From Bradyrhizobium retamae (GTDB taxonomy: Bacteria; Pseudomonadota; Alphaproteobacteria; Rhizobiales; Xanthobacteraceae), in assembly GCF_001440415.1 (NCBI RefSeq), contig NZ_LLYA01000112.1:434001-498000 (forward strand): a DNA stretch of 64,000 nt. The letters run 5' to 3'. Below the pieces are notes generated by a model. The model worked only from the letters and a program-made list of their open reading frames with translations. It was not told the DNA's origin and searched no databases. This document shows, piece by piece, positions 17,161 to 25,952 of the stretch. Made by a program: the position numbers and the translations under genes. How positions within the stretch are numbered: position 1 is the stretch's first letter; each line of letters begins with the position of its first letter.

Positions 17161-17952
17161 CAGGATCGTGCGCATGCCGCACAATCGCAGACCGGGTCGA
17201 ATTGGCGGCTGTGGTGCCGGAATGGTGGGAGCTCTGGTGGCCTGGTTAGTGCCTTGGCGGACGAACTTCGCGCCGGGCGAACTCTGCGTCGTTGCCGTCC
17301 GGCTCGACGGCCGTCTGGTCGGGCTCGCCCCGTTTTACTGCGAGCACTGCCGCCGCGGCAGGCGGGCTCTGCCGATGGGCTTCCCTGTGACGGACTATCG
17401 CGACGTGCTGATCGCACCCCGACTCGAAGAGCCGGTACTGGCGGCACTAGGATCGCATCTGGCCGATGCCGAGATCTGCGACGAAGTTGAACTTACCGAG
17501 TTGCCGCCCCACGCCTATGCGCTGCGAATGGCGACCCCGGTCGGCTACGCTGCGAACACGGGTAATGCCAGCGCGTGCCCTGCTCTCGTCCTGCCGCCGA
17601 CGGTTCCCGAACTGCAACGGACATTTCCGGCTCGCAAGCGCCGCGCGCTGCGCACCGCCCGTAACCACGCCGGACGGCGTGGCCCGATCGAGATCGTAGC
17701 CGCCAACTGCAATTCGAACTTTGACGGGTTCGAGACAGCTATCTCACGCGCTTCGATCCCGCTTATGCATTCGAATCGCCCGGCGTAATCTTGCTTGAAC
17801 ACGCCATCATTGAGGCCGCGCGTGAAGGCGCACGAACCTTCCACTTCCTCCGCGGCCGGGAGCCCTACAAATATGAGTGGGGCGCGCGCAACCACTGGAA
17901 CAAGAAGCGCATCCTCTACCGCATCGCTGACAAGGTCGATGATGTCGCCTGA
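17157..17952 (+). pseudogene. CelD/BioF2-like GNAT acetyltransferase, deletions and frameshifts
   Basis: Three pieces in different frames. MTGSCACRT and WWELWWPG begin at the ATG in the ATGA overlap at 17157. Then WLVPWRTNFAPGELCVVAVR, LVGLAPFYCEH and FPARKRRALRTARN follow up to about 17735. A C-terminal piece 17740-17952 reads YLTRFDPAYAFESPGVILL and FLRGREPYKYEWGARN. The motif GREPYKY-WG is characteristic of the Acetyltransf_6 (CelD/FemAB-like) domain. About 100 residues between the second and third piece are missing, as is a segment after PEWW. Such proteins transfer acyl groups to sugars or amino acids. Non-functional here. Confidence 0.75.
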
Positions 17953-18946
17953 GAAACTGCGAGCCCCGTCGACGAACGCCTGATCGCGCCGCGCTTCGCT
18001 GCGCGCGCGGCCTCACGCCCGCGAACGTGGCGCTCGGCCAGATGTGCATGACCGCCCGGTGTGCGGAGGACGCCAGTCGAGCGCTGGATTTCGTCATCTG
18101 CAGTTACGGCCGTGATGACGCTGGCGACGCCCTGCGACGGCTAAACCAGATGCGCGAGCTCTGGGACCGGACGCCCGATGCGTTCGCCAGCGTCAAGGCG
18201 GTGATGCGGACGCTCGATGACATGGCGCCTGAGTATCCGCAGCGGGCACCGGACGCATGGGGTGCAGTCTTCGACCGCGCAGTGGAGGCCTCGTCCGAAG
18301 CAAGCGTCGCGCTTTACTGCCTTGGCCGGACCGATCCTTTACACGCCGCGACCGTCGAAATCTTGCGGTGGATGCAGTCGCGGGAGTTGCTGACGCCCAG
18401 GGCCTGCGTACTTGATGGGGCTGCGGCAGCGGGCGCATCGTGGCGGCCATTGCCCAGCATGTCGGAACCGCCATTGGGATAGACGTTTCCATGCGGATGC
18501 TTCAGGCTGCGCGCGAGCGCTGCGCCGGATACGCCAACACGCTCTTCGTTCGCGCCTCAGGCCGGGATCTTTCGGCTTTTCAGGACAGCAGCATCGACCT
18601 CATCTGTGCGGTCGATGTCTTTCCCTATTTGGTGATGTCCGGTCTCGCGCAAGCCCACGTCGGCGAGGCGGCTCGCGTCCTGCGACCCGACGGCCACCTG
18701 CTGATCCTGAATTTTGCCTACCACGGCGATGCCGCCAGTAACCTGAATGAATTGCGGAATCTCGCGCGGGGTATGGGACTGAGCATCTGCTACAGCGCAT
18801 CCCTGGGAGTTCTCGCTTTGGGATGGCACCTGCTTTCTGCTGCAGAAATCCGACGGACAGGAACGTTCGAAATGATCCGGAGTTGGCTCGTCGCTAATCG
18901 TCGAGGAAAGAACCACGATGGCTCGCGCGTTCATACTCGTGCTTGA
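17939..18946 (+). pseudogene. SAM-dependent methyltransferase, at least three frameshifts
   Basis: The likely original start is the ATG at 17939 (MMSPEKLRA). Continuity then needs frame changes near 17970 and 18010 (VDERLIAPRFAAR, then LTPANVALGQMCMTARC) and again near 18422. There the SAM motif reads CVLD and, one base out of frame, GCGSGRIVAAIAQHVG. Downstream GIDVSMRMLQAARERC, FQDSSIDLICAVDVFPYLV and LRPDGHLLILNFAY are normal class I methyltransferase motifs. The N-terminal helical domain (ALDFVICSYGRDDAGDALRR) matches a group of cluster-associated methyltransferases. The stop overlaps deoB by 29 bases. A single-base loss at the SAM motif is enough to inactivate it. Confidence 0.75.
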
Positions 18947-20165
18947 CTCCGTCGGTATCGGCGGCGCTCCCGATGCAGCCCGTTACGGCGACGAGGGCGC
19001 CGATACGGTCGGTCACATCGCCGAGGCCTGCGCGCGCGGCGATGCCGACCGGGACTCGCTGCGTGCAGGTCCGCTCCGACTGCCCCATTTGGTGCAGCTT
19101 GGCCTGGGTGAAGCATGCAGGTTGGCGACCGGCCGCGTGCCGCCTGGACTGGAAACCGATGCCGCTCCGATCGGGCGTTACGGCTGTGCTGCCGAGGTTT
19201 CCAAGGGAAAGGATACGCCCTCCGGACATTGGGAGCTGGCGGGCGTGCCCGTCCCGTTCGATTGGGGTTACTTCCCGCGCGAAGTGCCGTGCTTCGCACC
19301 GGAGCTGCTTGCACAGCTGTGCCACGAGGCCGATCTTCCCGGTACGCTCGGCAATTTCCATGCATCGGGCACCGAGATCATCGCGAAATTCGGCGACGAA
19401 CATATCAATTCCGGCAAACCCATTTGCTACACGTCGGCCGATAGCGTCTTTCAGATCGCCGCGCACGAGGCCGCTTTCGGGCTTGAGCGGCTTTACGACG
19501 TCTGCCTGATAGCGCGACGATTGGTTGATCCGCTTCGCATTGGACGTGTCATCGCGCGACCCTTCCTCGGCTCGTCGCAGGATGGTTTTACCCGCACCGG
19601 GAACCGCCGCGACTACTCGGTCCCGCCCCCCTGCGCGACCGTGCTCGACCGCGCCACGATGGCAGGTCGTGACGTCCTTACCGTCGGGAAGATCGCCGAT
19701 ATCTTCGCGCACTCCGGCACCGGACGCGTGCTCAAGGCAAACGGCAATGCGGCGTTGTTTGACAGGACGCTGGAGGGAATGGACTTGCTGTCCGACGGCG
19801 GGCTGTTGTTCGCGAATTTCATCGATTTCGATACGATCCATGGCCATCGGCGCGATCCGGCGGGATACGCCGCCGCACTGGAACAGTTCGATGAACGCAT
19901 CCCTACTATTCGACAGAAGATGCGCGCTGGCGACCTTGTGATCATCACCGCAGACCATGGTTGCGATCCGACCTGGTGCGGCACCGATCATACGCGTGAG
20001 CAGGTCCCCGTATTGCTGTTCGGACCGTTGATCGGATCTGGGTCGATTGGCCGGCGCCAAACCTTTGCTGACGTCACTGCCGCGGTCGCCGCACATCTGG
20101 CGTTGGGCCCGACGCCGACAGGCACGGCACGCGATATGTTGGCTAGCCGACATTTCGCAGCATGA
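18918..20165 (+). CDS. deoB: phosphopentomutase
   Basis: A 415-residue alkaline-phosphatase-superfamily enzyme interconverting ribose or deoxyribose 1-phosphate and 5-phosphate. Metal and catalytic motifs are all present: [15 protein letters not shown] (Asp about 10), [15 protein letters not shown] (phosphoacceptor Thr), [26 protein letters not shown] and [10 protein letters not shown]. Full length and intact, directly downstream of the broken methyltransferase. deoB is usually found with nucleoside salvage genes; here it is in a sugar cluster. It may therefore supply or use a pentose 1-phosphate for an activated pentose (inference). Last gene of the 10.5-20.2 kb unit. Confidence 0.92.
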   Translation: MARAFILVLDSVGIGGAPDAARYGDEGADTVGHIAEACARGDADRDSLRAGPLRLPHLVQLGLGEACRLATGRVPPGLETDAAPIGRYGCAAEVSKGKDTPSGHWELAGVPVPFDWGYFPREVPCFAPELLAQLCHEADLPGTLGNFHASGTEIIAKFGDEHINSGKPICYTSADSVFQIAAHEAAFGLERLYDVCLIARRLVDPLRIGRVIARPFLGSSQDGFTRTGNRRDYSVPPPCATVLDRATMAGRDVLTVGKIADIFAHSGTGRVLKANGNAALFDRTLEGMDLLSDGGLLFANFIDFDTIHGHRRDPAGYAAALEQFDERIPTIRQKMRAGDLVIITADHGCDPTWCGTDHTREQVPVLLFGPLIGSGSIGRRQTFADVTAAVAAHLALGPTPTGTARDMLASRHFAA

Positions 20166-20252
20166 CGCTTCAACCGGCGCGCCGACGGAAGGCTGGTTAA
20201 GATCGAAAAGGGCAATCACTCCGCCGCTAGCAACACGTCGTTCACAAATTCA

Positions 20253-20277
20253 GGAACAAACATTTTCGTTCGACGTT
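20253..20277 (+). promoter_or_regulatory. EcfG-type stress promoter of the epimerase/glycosyltransferase operon (GGAAC-N16-CGTT)
   Basis: GGAAC at 20253-20257, 16 bases, CGTT at 20274-20277. An exact consensus match in the 211-base gap between deoB and the first epimerase (start 20377), implying a leader of about 90 bases. Confidence 0.7.
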
Positions 20278-20376
20278 CGCTCTGAAAACTGGGCCAAACC
20301 ACCTGGCCGAAGCATTTTCTTTCGACGAACGATTCCGTCTCGCAGGAACGGCGGCAGCAGACGTTTCGGAGCGACC

Positions 20377-21492
20377 ATGTCAAAACGCGTACTGATCACG
20401 GGTGGCGCAGGTTTCATCGGATCCCACATCACCGACCTTCTGCTCTCATCCGGCTACTCGGTCCGGATTCTGGACAAGCTCGCCGCGCAGGTTCATGGGC
20501 AAGGCGCGCACCCGACCTACCTTTCGCGGGACGCCGAGTTGATCGTCGCAGACGTGTGCGACGCAGATCAGGTCAAGCGCGCCCTCGCCGGTGTGCATGC
20601 CGTGATCCATCTCGCGGCCGCCGTCGGTGTTGGTCAGAGCATGTACGAAATCATTTCCTATACGACGACGAACGATCTCGGCACCGCCGTACTGCTGCAA
20701 GCGCTCGCCGCCCAGCCGGTAGAGAAACTCGTGTGCGCATCCTCGATGAGCATCTATGGCGAGGGCCTCGCTCGGCGCGCCGACGGAGAGATCGTCGCGC
20801 CGCCGGAACGGCCGATTGAGCAGCTCCGTCGCGGCGGCTGGGACATTCTCGACGACGATGGCGCGCCACTAACCCCGTTGCCGACTCCCGAAAGCAAGCC
20901 GCCCTCGCTGAGCTCGATCTACGCACTCGGCAAATACAGCCAGGAGCGGCAGTGCCTGATTATCGGTAAAGCCTACGGCATTCCGACAGTAGCATTGCGA
21001 TTCTTCAACGTCTACGGACCGCGGCAAGCACTTTCGAATCCATACACCGGCGTGCTGTCGATCTTTGCCTCGCGGCTGCTCAACAACCGCCCGCCCCTGA
21101 TATTCGAGGACGGCAATCAGTGCCGGGATTTTGTCCACGTGCACGACGTCGCGCGCGCCTGCAAACTTGCGCTCGAATGCGAGAACGAGGGCGGAGACGT
21201 CTATAATATCGGTTCGGGCGAGCGCCGTTCCATCAGTTCCGTGGCGCGCGATCTCGCGCGCGTGAGCGGTCGGTCGCATCTCGATCCGCGTGTCACCGGC
21301 AAATATCGCGCAGGCGACATCCGTCATTGCTTTGCTGATATCGGCAAGGCGCGCGACCAGCTTGGCTATGCGCCGCAGGTCGAATTCGAAACGGGTCTGC
21401 GCCAGCTCGCCGAATGGCTCGCAGGTCAGGCCGCCGATGATTCGGTGGAGGCCGCGACACGCGAGCTGGAAGATCGAGGGCTCGTGGCATGA
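20377..21492 (+). CDS. NAD-dependent sugar-nucleotide epimerase/dehydratase (extended SDR)
   Basis: A 371-residue extended SDR. The start MSKRVLITGGAGFIGSHITD gives the NAD motif GGAGFIGSH at once; the open frame upstream to 20047 is not homologous and crosses the promoter. The catalytic Ser region is CASSMSIYGEG (about 121-131) and the YxxxK pair is in IYALGKYSQE (about 180). The substrate-binding loop carries RFFNVYGPRQALSNPYTGV. UDP- or GDP-sugar 4-epimerases and related enzymes share these features; the exact substrate cannot be read. It overlaps the next gene by ATGA and is the first of six coupled genes. Confidence 0.88.
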   Translation: MSKRVLITGGAGFIGSHITDLLLSSGYSVRILDKLAAQVHGQGAHPTYLSRDAELIVADVCDADQVKRALAGVHAVIHLAAAVGVGQSMYEIISYTTTNDLGTAVLLQALAAQPVEKLVCASSMSIYGEGLARRADGEIVAPPERPIEQLRRGGWDILDDDGAPLTPLPTPESKPPSLSSIYALGKYSQERQCLIIGKAYGIPTVALRFFNVYGPRQALSNPYTGVLSIFASRLLNNRPPLIFEDGNQCRDFVHVHDVARACKLALECENEGGDVYNIGSGERRSISSVARDLARVSGRSHLDPRVTGKYRAGDIRHCFADIGKARDQLGYAPQVEFETGLRQLAEWLAGQAADDSVEAATRELEDRGLVA

Positions 21493-22580
21493 ACGTCGCC
21501 GGTCCACACATCAAAGGAACCTCGGATCGCGTGCTGGTGACGGGCGGCTGCGGATTTCTCGGCTGCAACATCGCGGCCGGCCTTGCCGCACGCGGTCGCA
21601 GCATAGTAGCGGTTGACAGCCTGTCGCGGCAGGGATCGGAGGAGAATGCCGATTGGCTGCGACATCGATTCGGCAACAATGTCGCAATCGAGGTCGCCGA
21701 CACCCGCGACACCGATGCGATGGATGAGCTGGTCTCTGCGGCCGGCGCCGTCATGCACCTAGCCGCCCAGGTTGCCGTCACCACAAGCCTCGAGGATCCG
21801 ATCTCGGATTTCGAGATCAACGGCCGCGGGACGCTCAACGTGCTTGAAGCGATTCGCCAACGCAATCCGCGCGCGCCCATCGTCTTTGCATCCACCAACA
21901 AGGTCTACGGCAAGCTGCTTGACTCGTCCGAGGTTCATCGGGCGGACGGCCGCTACGTCCCCGCCGATCCGAAGTTCGCCGACGGTATCGCGGAGGATGC
22001 TGCGCTCGACCTCTATAGCCCCTACGGATGCTCGAAAGGGGTGGCAGATCAGTACGTCCGCGATTACGCGCGCGTGTTCGGCCTGCGGTCGGTCGTGCTG
22101 CGCATGAGCTGCATCTACGGCCAGCGGCAGTTCGGCAATGAAGACCAGGGCTGGATCGCGCATTTCCTGCTCCAGGCCATTCAGGAGCGACCGATCACGA
22201 TCTACGGGGACGGCCACCAGGTCCGCGACGCGCTATACGTCGACGACGCCGTGAACGCCTGGATCGGGGCGCTCGACAACATCGACAACGTTCGCGGCCG
22301 CATTTTCAATTTGGGAGGCGGACCTGCCAACGCGATCAGCCTTCGGGAATTGCTGGCCCACATCACCGAGCTGCGAGGCAAACGGCCCGAAGTTCGCTTT
22401 GAGGCGTGGCGTCCCGGAGACCAGCCCTGGTATGTCTCCAACGTTCACGCGGTATCGCGCGCGCTCGGTTGGGAGCCGCGCGTTTCGATTCGGCAGGGTC
22501 TGCGCCTGATCGAACGTTGGCTGGACCGCCACGTGAGCGGCAACGCGGCCACCTCCGAGCTACTGGAGGCCGGGCCATGA
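21489..22580 (+). CDS. NAD-dependent sugar-nucleotide epimerase (CDP-paratose 2-epimerase-like)
   Basis: A 363-residue extended SDR. The NAD motif is RVLVTGGCGFLGCNIA (about 14-29). FASTNKVYGKLL holds the Ser/Thr region, and the YxxxK pair is in SPYGCSKGVADQYVRDYAR. The SPYG-SKG-ADQYV-DYAR run and RMSCIYGQRQFG resemble CDP-paratose 2-epimerases (RfbE/TyvD), as I recall them. It would interconvert an NDP-sugar for the adjacent transferases. Intact, with ATGA overlaps on both sides. Confidence 0.85.
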   Translation: MNVAGPHIKGTSDRVLVTGGCGFLGCNIAAGLAARGRSIVAVDSLSRQGSEENADWLRHRFGNNVAIEVADTRDTDAMDELVSAAGAVMHLAAQVAVTTSLEDPISDFEINGRGTLNVLEAIRQRNPRAPIVFASTNKVYGKLLDSSEVHRADGRYVPADPKFADGIAEDAALDLYSPYGCSKGVADQYVRDYARVFGLRSVVLRMSCIYGQRQFGNEDQGWIAHFLLQAIQERPITIYGDGHQVRDALYVDDAVNAWIGALDNIDNVRGRIFNLGGGPANAISLRELLAHITELRGKRPEVRFEAWRPGDQPWYVSNVHAVSRALGWEPRVSIRQGLRLIERWLDRHVSGNAATSELLEAGP

Positions 22581-23725
22581 CGCCGCCACAGGGTCGAGCA
22601 CTGCGTATATTGATGACCGCCGACGCCGTCGGCGGGGTGTGGATCTACGCCTCGACCTTGGCGCGGGCTCTGTGTCGAAAGGGATTCGAGGTCGTTCTGG
22701 TGACGCTCGGCCCCGAACCACGGGGCGATCAGCTTGATGCCGTCACGGGCATTTCAGGGCTGACGCTCGAGATCACCGATCTTGCCCTTGAATGGATCGA
22801 TCCGGAAGGCCTGGATAGCGAACGTGCCGCCGACCGGCTGGCATCGATCGAACGCCGTGTGCAGCCGGATGTCGTGCACCTCAACAGCTATCGCGAGGCG
22901 ATGTACGAATGGCGTTCTCCCGTCGTCGTGGTTGCCCATTCCTGCGTACGGTCCTGGTGGCACGCCTGTCGCGACGAAGAGCCTACCGAGCCACGGTGGC
23001 TGGAATACATGGCGCATGTGCATGCCGGTCTCGCTGCCGCGGACCGATGGGTGGCGCCGACGGGCGCGTTCCGTGACACGATCTCTCGGCTGTATCGGCC
23101 CGGCAGTCGCGGGCTGGCAATCTGGAACGGGATCGTACCCTACCCTTCTCGCGCAAGAAAGCAGCCCTTCATTCTGGCAGCCGGGCGACAATGGGATGAG
23201 GCGAAGAATCTGTCGGTATTGGGCGATATCGCACCAGGCGTGCCATGGCCCATTCACACGATCGGAGCCACCAGCGTTGGTAGCGACAACGCCTCGGCCG
23301 CAGCTTTGCCTCACAGCGAGGGATTGCGCGAACTATCTCACGACGCACTATTGGAAACCATGCAGCGCGCTTCCATCCTGGCATCGCCGGCCGTCTACGA
23401 GCCGTTCGGTCTGGCTGTTCTGGAAGCGGCGGCAGCGGGCTGTGCCCTCGTATTGTCGGATATCGATAGCTTTCGCGAGCTGTGGGACGAAGCGGCGCTG
23501 TTCGTGGATGCGCGCGACAAGGCCGAGTGGCAGGCCGCGCTCGCCTCGTTGACGCGCAATGAAGCGTTGCGTGAGGAACTGCAGCACCGGGCGGCGCGGC
23601 GGGCGCGGCGCTACTCGCTGCGCGAAACGGTGTCTGCCTACATCGAGCTGTACGAGGATATTTCCTCTGGCGGACGCACGATTAAGCGGAAGCCACACCC
23701 AAATTCGGCCGAGGCACGGCTATGA
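22577..23725 (+). CDS. GT4-family glycosyltransferase
   Basis: A 382-residue GT-B enzyme. The N-terminal acceptor domain begins RILMTADAVGGVWIYASTLA. The C-terminal donor domain shows the E-x7-E motif region SPAVYEPFGLAVLEAAAAG (about 275-293) and ends in a helical tail. Retaining GT4 enzymes use NDP-sugars such as UDP-Glc or GDP-Man. The start is at the ATGA overlap with the epimerase; the longer open frame from 22406 is not supported. It is intact, unlike the GT4 remnant at 16710, and overlaps the CgeB-like gene by ATGA. Confidence 0.87.
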   Translation: MTPPQGRALRILMTADAVGGVWIYASTLARALCRKGFEVVLVTLGPEPRGDQLDAVTGISGLTLEITDLALEWIDPEGLDSERAADRLASIERRVQPDVVHLNSYREAMYEWRSPVVVVAHSCVRSWWHACRDEEPTEPRWLEYMAHVHAGLAAADRWVAPTGAFRDTISRLYRPGSRGLAIWNGIVPYPSRARKQPFILAAGRQWDEAKNLSVLGDIAPGVPWPIHTIGATSVGSDNASAAALPHSEGLRELSHDALLETMQRASILASPAVYEPFGLAVLEAAAAGCALVLSDIDSFRELWDEAALFVDARDKAEWQAALASLTRNEALREELQHRAARRARRYSLRETVSAYIELYEDISSGGRTIKRKPHPNSAEARL

Positions 23726-24864
23726 ACTTCGTGATGTTCTATCATTCGTTTCTGTCATGCTGGAATCACGGCAACGCCCATTTCCTGCGCGGAATTGTCC
23801 GCGAACTGCTCCACCTTGGACATCAGGTTACGGTTTACGAACCGTATGACGGCTGGAGCCGGCTCAACGCGATGCAGGACGGAGGCGACGAAAGTCTGCG
23901 TGAAGCGTCTTCGCTGGTGTCGGGTGCGGTGTTGCGAAGCTACGATCCGGCAAGGCTCGACCTCGACGAGGCATTGGATCAGGCTGATGTGGTGCTGGCT
24001 CACGAATGGAATGAGCCATCGCTGATCGAAGCACTCGGCAAGAAGCGACGAGACGGCGGACAATTTATCTTGTTGTTTCACGATACACACCATCGCGCCG
24101 CGACGGCCGCACACCAGATCGCCCATTTCCGGCTTGTCGATTACGATGCGATTCTCGCCTTCGGCGAGGTGCTGCGCCAGGTCTACCAGCGCCTCGGGTG
24201 GGGACGTCGGGCTTTCACCTGGCACGAAGCCGCCGATGTCGCTCTGTTCCGGCCTCAAGCGCGCGTCGCCACCGAGGCCGACCTGGTATGGATCGGAAAC
24301 TGGGGCGACGACGAGCGCGATCGCGAACTGCAGGAGTTTCTTGTCGGGCCGGTCGTGCGGACCGGCATTAGTGCCCGCATATTCGGAGTCCGCTATCCCG
24401 CAGACGTACGCGAACGACTGCAGGTGGCCGGAATCGATTTTCGCGGCTGGCTTCCCAATCATCGTGTACCCGATGCTTTTGGGCGCGCGCGCGTTACCAT
24501 GCACGTGCCCCGCCGGCCCTATGTCGCCGCGCTTCCCGGCATTCCTACCATCCGGGTATTCGAGGCCCTCGCCTGCGCAATCCCGCTCATCAGCGCGCCG
24601 TGGGATGATACGGAGGCACTGTTTCCGCCGGATAGTTACATCAAGGTGAAAGACGGCGAGACGGTAGCCGCAGCGCTGCGAACATTCGTGCGGGACGGCG
24701 CGTTTGCCGCGGAAACGGCGCAGAGAGGTCTGCGCGCGATCCGTTCGCGCCACACCTGTGCGCATCGCGTGCATGAACTGCTCGCCATCGTGGCCGAATT
24801 GGGGGCGAAAATCACGCAACCACGCGCCGACACACGCGCCGCAACCGAACGGACCGTCGCATGA
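23722..24864 (+). CDS. CgeB-like glycosyltransferase (paralogue B)
   Basis: A 380-residue protein. The N-terminus NFVMFYHSFLSCWNHGNAHF resembles the G-GNAH/T start of the other CgeB-like enzymes in the cluster. LILLFHDTHH, LVWIGNWGDDERDREL and the C-terminal GIPTIRVFEALACAIPLISA with PWDDTEALF follow. The P-T-R-FEA-A-G/A-P-I-S donor motif identifies the family. Cytosolic glycosyl transfer is expected. It is the most divergent of the four CgeB-like genes, so it probably has its own acceptor. ATGA overlaps on both sides. Confidence 0.85.
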   Translation: MNFVMFYHSFLSCWNHGNAHFLRGIVRELLHLGHQVTVYEPYDGWSRLNAMQDGGDESLREASSLVSGAVLRSYDPARLDLDEALDQADVVLAHEWNEPSLIEALGKKRRDGGQFILLFHDTHHRAATAAHQIAHFRLVDYDAILAFGEVLRQVYQRLGWGRRAFTWHEAADVALFRPQARVATEADLVWIGNWGDDERDRELQEFLVGPVVRTGISARIFGVRYPADVRERLQVAGIDFRGWLPNHRVPDAFGRARVTMHVPRRPYVAALPGIPTIRVFEALACAIPLISAPWDDTEALFPPDSYIKVKDGETVAAALRTFVRDGAFAAETAQRGLRAIRSRHTCAHRVHELLAIVAELGAKITQPRADTRAATERTVA

Positions 24865-25952
24865 GGATCGCATTTTTCGGATCGAGCCTGGTGTCGTCGT
24901 ACTGGAACGGAGCCGCGACCTACTATCGCGGCTTGCTCAAGGCGCTTGCCGCGCTGGGCCAGGAGATCACATTCTACGAGCCGGATGCGTTCGACCGTCA
25001 GCGGCATCGGGACATTCCGGACCCGGACTGGGCGCGCGTGGTGGTGTATCCTGCAACGGAAGATGGATGGCGGCATGCGATCGAAGAAGCAACGCGCGGC
25101 GCCGACCTGATCGTAAAGGCAAGCGGCGTCGGCGTATTCGATGAGGCGCTCGATCTGGCGATAGTCGATCTCGCTAGTGCCAGGCTGATGACGATCTACT
25201 GGGATGTCGATGCTCCGGCAACACTTGAGAGCATGGCCGCCGATAACAACCATCACCTTCGCCTCGCGATTGCTCGCTACGATCTGGTCCTGACCTATGG
25301 GGGCGGAGATCCGGTGGTTCAGACCTATCGCAAATTCGGCGCACGCCAATGCGTCCCGATCTACAACGCCGTTGACCCGGATACCCATCACCCCGTTACG
25401 CCGCGGCCCGACTACGCGGGCGACCTCAGTTTTCTGGGCAACCGCTTGCCGGACCGCGAGGCCAGGGTCGAGGAATTCTTCCTCCGGCCCGCGCAAATGC
25501 TTCCCAAGCGCCGTTTCCTGCTTGGGGGAGCGGGATGGGAAAGCAAGCCGGTGCCGGCCAACGTCACGATCGCAGGCCACGTCGGCAGCGGCGCTCATAA
25601 CGCCTTCTTTTGCTCGGGATCGGCCACACTGAACATCAATCGCGAGAGCATGGCGCGGTTCGGCTTTTCACCGCCGACCCGCATCTTCGAAGCGGCCGGC
25701 GCCGGCGCCTGCATACTTACCGACGCATGGGACGGCATCGACGAGTTCCTTGCGCCGGACCAGGAGATTCTCCTGGTCAAGAGCGCCGAGGACGTGGTCC
25801 GAACGATCGAGACCCTGACACCGGAACGCGCGCGGCGGATCGGCGAGGCGGCGCGCAGGCACGTTCTCGACCAACACACCTACATCCAGCGGGCAGCGCA
25901 AGTCATGAAGGTCATGAACCTCGCAACGAACGGCAAAGAGGCGGCGGAATGA
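24861..25952 (+). CDS. CgeB-like glycosyltransferase (paralogue C)
   Basis: A 363-residue protein. It starts MRIAFFGSSLVSSYWNGAAT YYRG, has IYWDVDAPATLESM (compare DTPVT in A and D) and LTYGGGDPVVQTYRKFGA, and the donor region PPTRIFEAAGAGACILTDAW with DGIDEFL. The family is CgeB/Glyco_trans_1_2. The Asp-Gly-Ile-Asp after the donor motif is shared with paralogue D. Intact and coupled by ATGA to both neighbours. Confidence 0.85.
   Translation: MRIAFFGSSLVSSYWNGAATYYRGLLKALAALGQEITFYEPDAFDRQRHRDIPDPDWARVVVYPATEDGWRHAIEEATRGADLIVKASGVGVFDEALDLAIVDLASARLMTIYWDVDAPATLESMAADNNHHLRLAIARYDLVLTYGGGDPVVQTYRKFGARQCVPIYNAVDPDTHHPVTPRPDYAGDLSFLGNRLPDREARVEEFFLRPAQMLPKRRFLLGGAGWESKPVPANVTIAGHVGSGAHNAFFCSGSATLNINRESMARFGFSPPTRIFEAAGAGACILTDAWDGIDEFLAPDQEILLVKSAEDVVRTIETLTPERARRIGEAARRHVLDQHTYIQRAAQVMKVMNLATNGKEAAE

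Noticed and set aside
18894..20219. 441-codon minus-strand open frame
   Set aside because: It is the antisense shadow of the phosphopentomutase gene, which has all family motifs on the plus strand.
20345..20365. Second GGAAC/CGTT pair before the first epimerase
   Set aside because: The spacer is only 12 bases, outside the 16-17 range; the site at 20253 fits instead.
23755..24873. 372-codon minus-strand open frame
   Set aside because: Shadow of the CgeB-like glycosyltransferase at 23722; no own motifs.
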